From NCBI GenBank assembly GCA_963634825.1, contig CAVHCP010000003.1, positions 26,930 through 90,929 of the forward strand: DNA of 64,000 nt, written 5' to 3'. The first letter of the stretch is position 1; each line of letters starts with the position of its first letter. The translations under genes and the position numbers were made by a program. A model generated the notes under the pieces. That model ran no database searches and had not been told where the DNA came from. It saw only the letters and a list, made by a program, of their open reading frames with translations. This stretch comes from Gallibacter sp963634825. Its GTDB lineage: Bacteria > Bacillota > Clostridia > Peptostreptococcales > Anaerovoracaceae. Positions 60,287 through 64,000 of this stretch are shown here, in pieces.

Positions 60287-61122
60287 AAAATTTAATACAT
60301 ATATACAGTCCCGGCTTGCCATACGAATCAACGGCACTTGACGATGTGTCCTTTGAGATAGAGGACGGAGAGTTTGTAGGTGTTATAGGGCATACAGGCT
60401 CGGGCAAGTCGACGCTTATACAGCATTTAAACGGACTTTTAAAACCGACATCGGGGCAGATAATAGTCGACGGTACAGACCTTACGGCAGAAGATGTTTC
60501 GATGCTCGATATCAGAAAAAAAGTCGGACTTGTTTTTCAATATCCCGAGTATCAGCTCTTTGAGGAAACAATAGAAAAGGACATAGCCTTCGGGCCTAAA
60601 AACTTAGGGCTTGACGAGGAGCAAATCAAGGAAAGGGTAAAGGAAGCGATGGCACTTGTGCAACTTGACTATGATAAGTTTGCACAAAAAAGCCCGTTTG
60701 ACCTTTCCGGCGGACAAAAAAGAAGAGTTGCGATTGCAGGCGTTATTGCGATGAAACCGCAGATATTGATACTCGATGAGCCGACGGCAGGACTTGACCC
60801 AAAGGCGCACAGTGATGTACTGGAGATGATAAAGGGTATTCATAAAAAAGAAGGAAATATTACGATATTTGTTTCGCATAATATGAATGACATTGCAGAT
60901 ATGTGCGATAAAGTCATAGTTATGAGCGGAGGCAAAAATTTGCTCTGTGGCACACCAACTGAAGTATTTGGTGAGGGAGATAAGCTAAAGGAGATAGGGC
61001 TTGACCTGCCGGATGTGACACAGCTGCTTTATGAGTTAAACAATAATGGTATCGATATGCCAAGTGGCATATTTGACCTTGAGACGGCCGAAAAAGCTAT
61101 TTTAGATTATTTGAAAAAATAG
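60271..61122 (+). CDS. ecfA2: ECF transporter ATPase EcfA2
   Basis: 283 aa. Walker A GHTGSGKST, Q-loop FQYPEYQLFE, signature LSGGQKRRVAIAG, Walker B LILDEPTAGLD. It is paired with EcfA1; FQYPEYQLFEETIEKD is typical of the A2 subunit. The ATG at 60271 lies within the end of ecfA1. ecfT starts 52 bp after its stop. Confidence 0.94.
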   Translation: MSIQVKNLIHIYSPGLPYESTALDDVSFEIEDGEFVGVIGHTGSGKSTLIQHLNGLLKPTSGQIIVDGTDLTAEDVSMLDIRKKVGLVFQYPEYQLFEETIEKDIAFGPKNLGLDEEQIKERVKEAMALVQLDYDKFAQKSPFDLSGGQKRRVAIAGVIAMKPQILILDEPTAGLDPKAHSDVLEMIKGIHKKEGNITIFVSHNMNDIADMCDKVIVMSGGKNLLCGTPTEVFGEGDKLKEIGLDLPDVTQLLYELNNNGIDMPSGIFDLETAEKAILDYLKK

Positions 61123-61174
61123 GGTCAATTGGTAAACACTAAAAATTTCCAAAAATATACAGGAGGGAAATCCG

Positions 61175-61987
61175 TTGATCAGAGATATAACGCTGGGCCA
61201 GTACTATCCGAGCGAATCGCCGATACATAGACTGGACCCGAGAATAAAAATCATAGGAACTCTGATATATATAATTGCACTATTTGTCATAAACAGATTT
61301 GTCGGCTTTGCGGCGGCGATATTATGTCTGGCAATTATAATAAAGGTTTCTAAGGTGCCACTAAAATTTATTTTGCGTGGACTCAAGCCGATATTTTTTA
61401 TAATCATATTTACATTCGTATTAAATATGTTTATGGTTAAGGGAGAAGTGCTTACAAAGGTTTGGATCTTTACGATAACAAAGGAAGGCCTTTATCAAGC
61501 CTCATTTATGGCAATAAGGCTCATACTTCTCATATTGGGCTCATCACTTTTGACGCTTACGACAAAGCCGATAAGTCTAACTGACGGTATAGAACATTTG
61601 CTCAAGCCATTTTCTAAGATAGGACTTCCGGCACATGAACTTGCGATGATGATGACAATAGCGCTCAGATTTATCCCGACGCTCCTCGAGGAAACGGATA
61701 AAATTATGAAGGCACAGCAGGCGAGAGGTGCAGACTTTGAGACGGGCAATATACTTCACCGCGCCAAGCAGCTCATTCCGATACTTGTGCCACTGTTTAT
61801 AAGTGCATTTAGGATAGCGCAGGATATGGCGATGGCAATGGAAGCAAGATGTTATCATGGCGGAGACAACAGGACGAGGATGAATAGCATCAAGTATGGC
61901 AAATCCGACGCTGTGGCGGCGGTATTGATAGTGCTTTTTATGGCAATGTCGATTTGCGTAAGAATTTTTTGTAAGGGGTTAGTGTGA
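61175..61987 (+). CDS. ecfT: ECF transporter transmembrane protein EcfT
   Basis: 270 aa, about five membrane spans. SPIHRLDPRIKI at the start and the coupling motifs QQARGADF and EARCYHGG, which contact the two ATPases, identify EcfT. The start is TTG at 61175 with AGGAGGG upstream. It overlaps the trmB start (GTGTGA). No substrate-binding S component is in the operon, so this is a shared group II module. Confidence 0.93.
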   Translation: MIRDITLGQYYPSESPIHRLDPRIKIIGTLIYIIALFVINRFVGFAAAILCLAIIIKVSKVPLKFILRGLKPIFFIIIFTFVLNMFMVKGEVLTKVWIFTITKEGLYQASFMAIRLILLILGSSLLTLTTKPISLTDGIEHLLKPFSKIGLPAHELAMMMTIALRFIPTLLEETDKIMKAQQARGADFETGNILHRAKQLIPILVPLFISAFRIAQDMAMAMEARCYHGGDNRTRMNSIKYGKSDAVAAVLIVLFMAMSICVRIFCKGLV

Positions 61988-63861
61988 GACAGCGAAGACT
62001 TAAAGATTTAGATGAAAGAAAAAAGAGATTAGACTGCTGGTTTGTTAAAAATCCACAGGAGCTAAAGGGCAATTGGCGCAATTATTTTGGCGGGCAGACA
62101 AAAAAGCTGTTTGTGGAAATCGGTTGCGGTAAAGGGCAATTTATTACAAATCTTGCAGAAAATAACAAGGAAGCAAACTATATAGCCATCGAAACGCAGG
62201 AAAGTGTGATAGTAAAGGCGATGGACAAGGCTGAGAAAAAAGGACTTACAAATCTCGCTTTTATCAGCGTGCATCTTGATGATATAACAAAGTATTTTGA
62301 TCAAGCTGAGGTAGATGGTATATTTTTAAATTTTAGCGATCCGTGGCCAAAGGCGAAACATAAAAAGAGAAGACTTACACATAGAAATTTTATGAATAAA
62401 TATGATGTCGTTGTAAAGAATGGCGGATTTTTGGCATTTAAGACGGACAATGATGATTTGTTTAAATTTACGATAGAAGAAATAAACGAGCTCGGATTTG
62501 AGATTTTAGAATATTCGGAGGATTTGCACAATTCGAAGTTTGTAGAAGCAAATGTGATGACGGAGTACGAAGAAAAATTTTCAAATAAGGGCAAAAATAT
62601 AAATTATGTAAAAGCAAGGATAGGAGGTAGCAATATGATATTGGCGCAGCAAAATAACAGGACAATTCCAAAGGCGGATAAGATTTTTGCGCTAAATGAA
62701 AAAGCAAAAAAAATGATACAGCAAAAAGGTAAGGATGCCGTTATCAATGCTACGGTTGGAGCTCTTCTTGATGATGATGGCAATCTCGCAGTTATGCAAA
62801 CAGTTATTGAGGAAATTAAAAAGCTTAGCGATGCGGATTTTGCCGAATATGCACCTATAGGGGGCATTCCCGAATTCAAGGAGGCAATGAAAAAAGCTGT
62901 ATTCCACGAATATAAGACAAATAGTTTCGTTGAAGTTGTGGCAACTCCGGGTGGCACAGGCGGTATCAGAAATACGGTTGCAAACTATTCAAAGCCCGGT
63001 GATGCGATTATAACAAGCGATTGGTATTGGGCGACATATAAAACTATTTGTGAGGAGATAGGCAGGACACTCGAAACATATGAGCTTTTTAACGATGAGC
63101 AAAAATTTAACCTTGAGGGATTTGCAGATAAGGTCTATGAGGTTGCAAAAAGGCAAAAAAGAGTAGTTATACTTTTAAATACTCCGGCACATAATCCGAC
63201 AGGATATGCGCTAAATTGTGAAGAATGGCAGGCGGTAATAGACATTTTAAATGACGAAAAGCTAAAGGAAGTGCCGGTAGCGCTTTTTGTCGATGCCGCA
63301 TATATCGACTTTGCCGGCAATCCGGAAGAAGTCAGAGAATTTTTGCCACAGCTTGAGAGCCTCAACGAAAATATACTTCCGATCATAGGTTACAGCGCAT
63401 CAAAGACATTTACCGCTTATGGTATGCGTACAGGTGCTATGATTTGTATGGCAAAGACAGAGGAGATCGCACAGGAATTCAAGAAGGTATGCGAATTTTC
63501 CTCAAGAAACTCTTGGTCCAATTGCAATAGGAGCGGACAAAAGGTCATTGCAAATATATATGCAAGCAAGCAGGCTCTACAAAAAGTCGAAAAGGAGAGA
63601 GCGGATTTTAGAGATATGCTTTTGGCTCGAGGTAAGGTATTTGAAGAGGCGGCTAAGGCAGAGGGAATAGATGCTGTACCGTTTATTTCGGGATTCTTTA
63701 TTTGCATCGCTTGCGAAAATCCGGTAGAGATAAGCGATAAGCTTGCCGAAAGAGGTGTATTTGTGGTGCCTCTTGCAAAGGGCATCCGTATTTCTGTGGC
63801 ATCTATAAGTGAAGAGAAATGCAAAAGGACTGCAAAGGTGCTCGCAGAGGTGCTCGATTAG
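61984..63861 (+). CDS. trmB: Fusion: tRNA m7G46 methyltransferase (TrmB) + class I/II aminotransferase
   Basis: 625 aa in one frame. Residues 1-215 are TrmB (VEIGCGKGQF, NFSDPWPKAKHKKRRL). From Met218 on, 408 residues form a PLP aminotransferase of the aromatic/aspartate type (YAPIGGIPEF, LNTPAHNPTGY, Lys474 in SASKTFTAYGMRTG). The TrmB part ends at its natural C-terminus (YVKARIG) and no stop codon follows. A strong internal ribosome site AGGAGG (62622-62627) sits 7 bp before ATG 62635, so the second enzyme could also be made alone. GTG 61984 is the start, overlapping ecfT's stop, with AAGGGG upstream. A TAG at 62628-62630 in another frame would be the stop if one base were gained or lost just before it, so a single-base indel must be excluded. 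Confidence 0.88.
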   Translation: MRQRRLKDLDERKKRLDCWFVKNPQELKGNWRNYFGGQTKKLFVEIGCGKGQFITNLAENNKEANYIAIETQESVIVKAMDKAEKKGLTNLAFISVHLDDITKYFDQAEVDGIFLNFSDPWPKAKHKKRRLTHRNFMNKYDVVVKNGGFLAFKTDNDDLFKFTIEEINELGFEILEYSEDLHNSKFVEANVMTEYEEKFSNKGKNINYVKARIGGSNMILAQQNNRTIPKADKIFALNEKAKKMIQQKGKDAVINATVGALLDDDGNLAVMQTVIEEIKKLSDADFAEYAPIGGIPEFKEAMKKAVFHEYKTNSFVEVVATPGGTGGIRNTVANYSKPGDAIITSDWYWATYKTICEEIGRTLETYELFNDEQKFNLEGFADKVYEVAKRQKRVVILLNTPAHNPTGYALNCEEWQAVIDILNDEKLKEVPVALFVDAAYIDFAGNPEEVREFLPQLESLNENILPIIGYSASKTFTAYGMRTGAMICMAKTEEIAQEFKKVCEFSSRNSWSNCNRSGQKVIANIYASKQALQKVEKERADFRDMLLARGKVFEEAAKAEGIDAVPFISGFFICIACENPVEISDKLAERGVFVVPLAKGIRISVASISEEKCKRTAKVLAEVLD

Positions 63862-63893
63862 TCGGTAAAAGGCAGTAAAATGAAGGTAAATGG

Positions 63894-63924
63894 AAGTCAC
63901 ATCCGAGAGGGTGTGGCTTTTTTG
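63894..63924 (+). terminator. Terminator after the TrmB-aminotransferase gene
   Basis: An 11-bp stem (63894-63904 with 63909-63919, two G-T pairs, GAGA loop) is followed by TTTTTT. Confidence 0.85.
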
Positions 63925-63970
63925 TGCTTGTGATAATATGTAAATAAATAGAAAAAATGCTAAAAATAGG

Positions 63971-63999
63971 TTGACATATTATTTCCAATATTATACAAT
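63971..63999 (+). promoter_or_regulatory. Promoter for a gene beyond the window
   Basis: TTGACA (63971-63976) and TACAAT (63994-63999) are 17 bp apart, with the same hexamers and spacing as the xerD promoter. The remaining bases to the window end hold no gene. Confidence 0.65.
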
Positions 64000-64000
64000 T

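Noticed and set aside
1..64000. CRISPR arrays, tRNA, rRNA, tmRNA, insertion sequences or prophage
   Set aside because: No regular spaced repeats, no tRNA cloverleaf, no rRNA signature and no transposase or phage structural gene were seen on either strand.

Overview
The window looks like a chromosomal segment of a low-GC, strictly anaerobic, amino-acid-fermenting Firmicute of the Clostridia. The support is the strong ATA/AAA codon preference, Bacillus-like gene orders (dnaG-rpoD-trmK-nif3, infC-rpmI-rplT, mreBCD-PBP2), electron-bifurcation genes (Acd-EtfB-EtfA with ferredoxin domain, NfnAB), an [FeFe] hydrogenase, a giant 2-hydroxyacyl-CoA dehydratase activase-type protein and a superoxide reductase. 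Species cannot be named from the sequence alone. About 58 protein genes are present, mostly on the + strand. There is no rRNA or tRNA gene, CRISPR array, transposase or prophage.

Layout. 1-0.9 kb: 3' part of an ABC-2 permease. 1.0-6.2 kb: proB, xerD, a WecA/TagO-type transferase, nrdR, cmk and a degenerate DUF1015 paralogue. 6.3-14.3 kb: cell-shape cluster radC-mreB-mreC-mreD-PBP2-minD, then a ~235-nt fold-back sequence and convergent rodA. 14.4-18.4 kb: rny, cysteine desulfurase, thiI. 18.5-23.3 kb: acyl-CoA dehydrogenase, etfB, ferredoxin-fused etfA, and an [FeFe] hydrogenase behind a terminator. 23.3-31.3 kb: prmA, rsmE, PBP1A (-), comEC, holA. 31.4-36.5 kb: nfnAB, thiN (-), three envelope proteins of unknown function. 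36.6-43.4 kb: dnaG-rpoD-trmK-nif3, RNase P RNA, a MATE exporter and a cytidylate-kinase-like protein. 43.5-50.8 kb: a 1410-aa activase, yebC, a probable 6S RNA and a MoxR/VWA pair. 50.8-54.5 kb: lexA (-), superoxide reductase, infC-rpmI-rplT with leader, and a lipoprotein with FKBP/trigger-factor homology. 54.6-58.7 kb: glycine riboswitch plus AGCS symporter, two membrane proteins, preQ1 riboswitch plus queuosine-precursor transporter. 58.7-64 kb: aroD, ecfA1-ecfA2-ecfT, an in-frame TrmB-aminotransferase fusion, and a terminator and promoter for the next unit.

How the genes work together. Most of the window is conserved housekeeping: envelope growth (MreBCD, RodA, PBP2, PBP1A, WecA/TagO), replication and repair (DnaG, HolA, XerD, RadC, LexA), translation and RNA metabolism. 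The metabolic genes point to flavin-based electron bifurcation tied to acyl-CoA chemistry: Acd-Etf could reduce an enoyl-CoA and yield reduced ferredoxin, which hydrogenase or Nfn could re-oxidise. Regulation is readable at many places: riboswitches for glycine and preQ1, an L20-type leader, an SOS box over the lexA promoter and palindromes over the superoxide reductase, dnaG and acd promoters.

The most noteworthy observations are the TrmB-aminotransferase fusion that keeps an internal ribosome-binding site and ATG, a preQ1-I riboswitch nested in the end of the preceding gene with its own promoter, a DUF1015 paralogue lacking the family signature, a XerD with Glu in place of the catalytic Lys, and the large fold-back between minD and rodA. 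I did not find a clearly new defence or mobile system.
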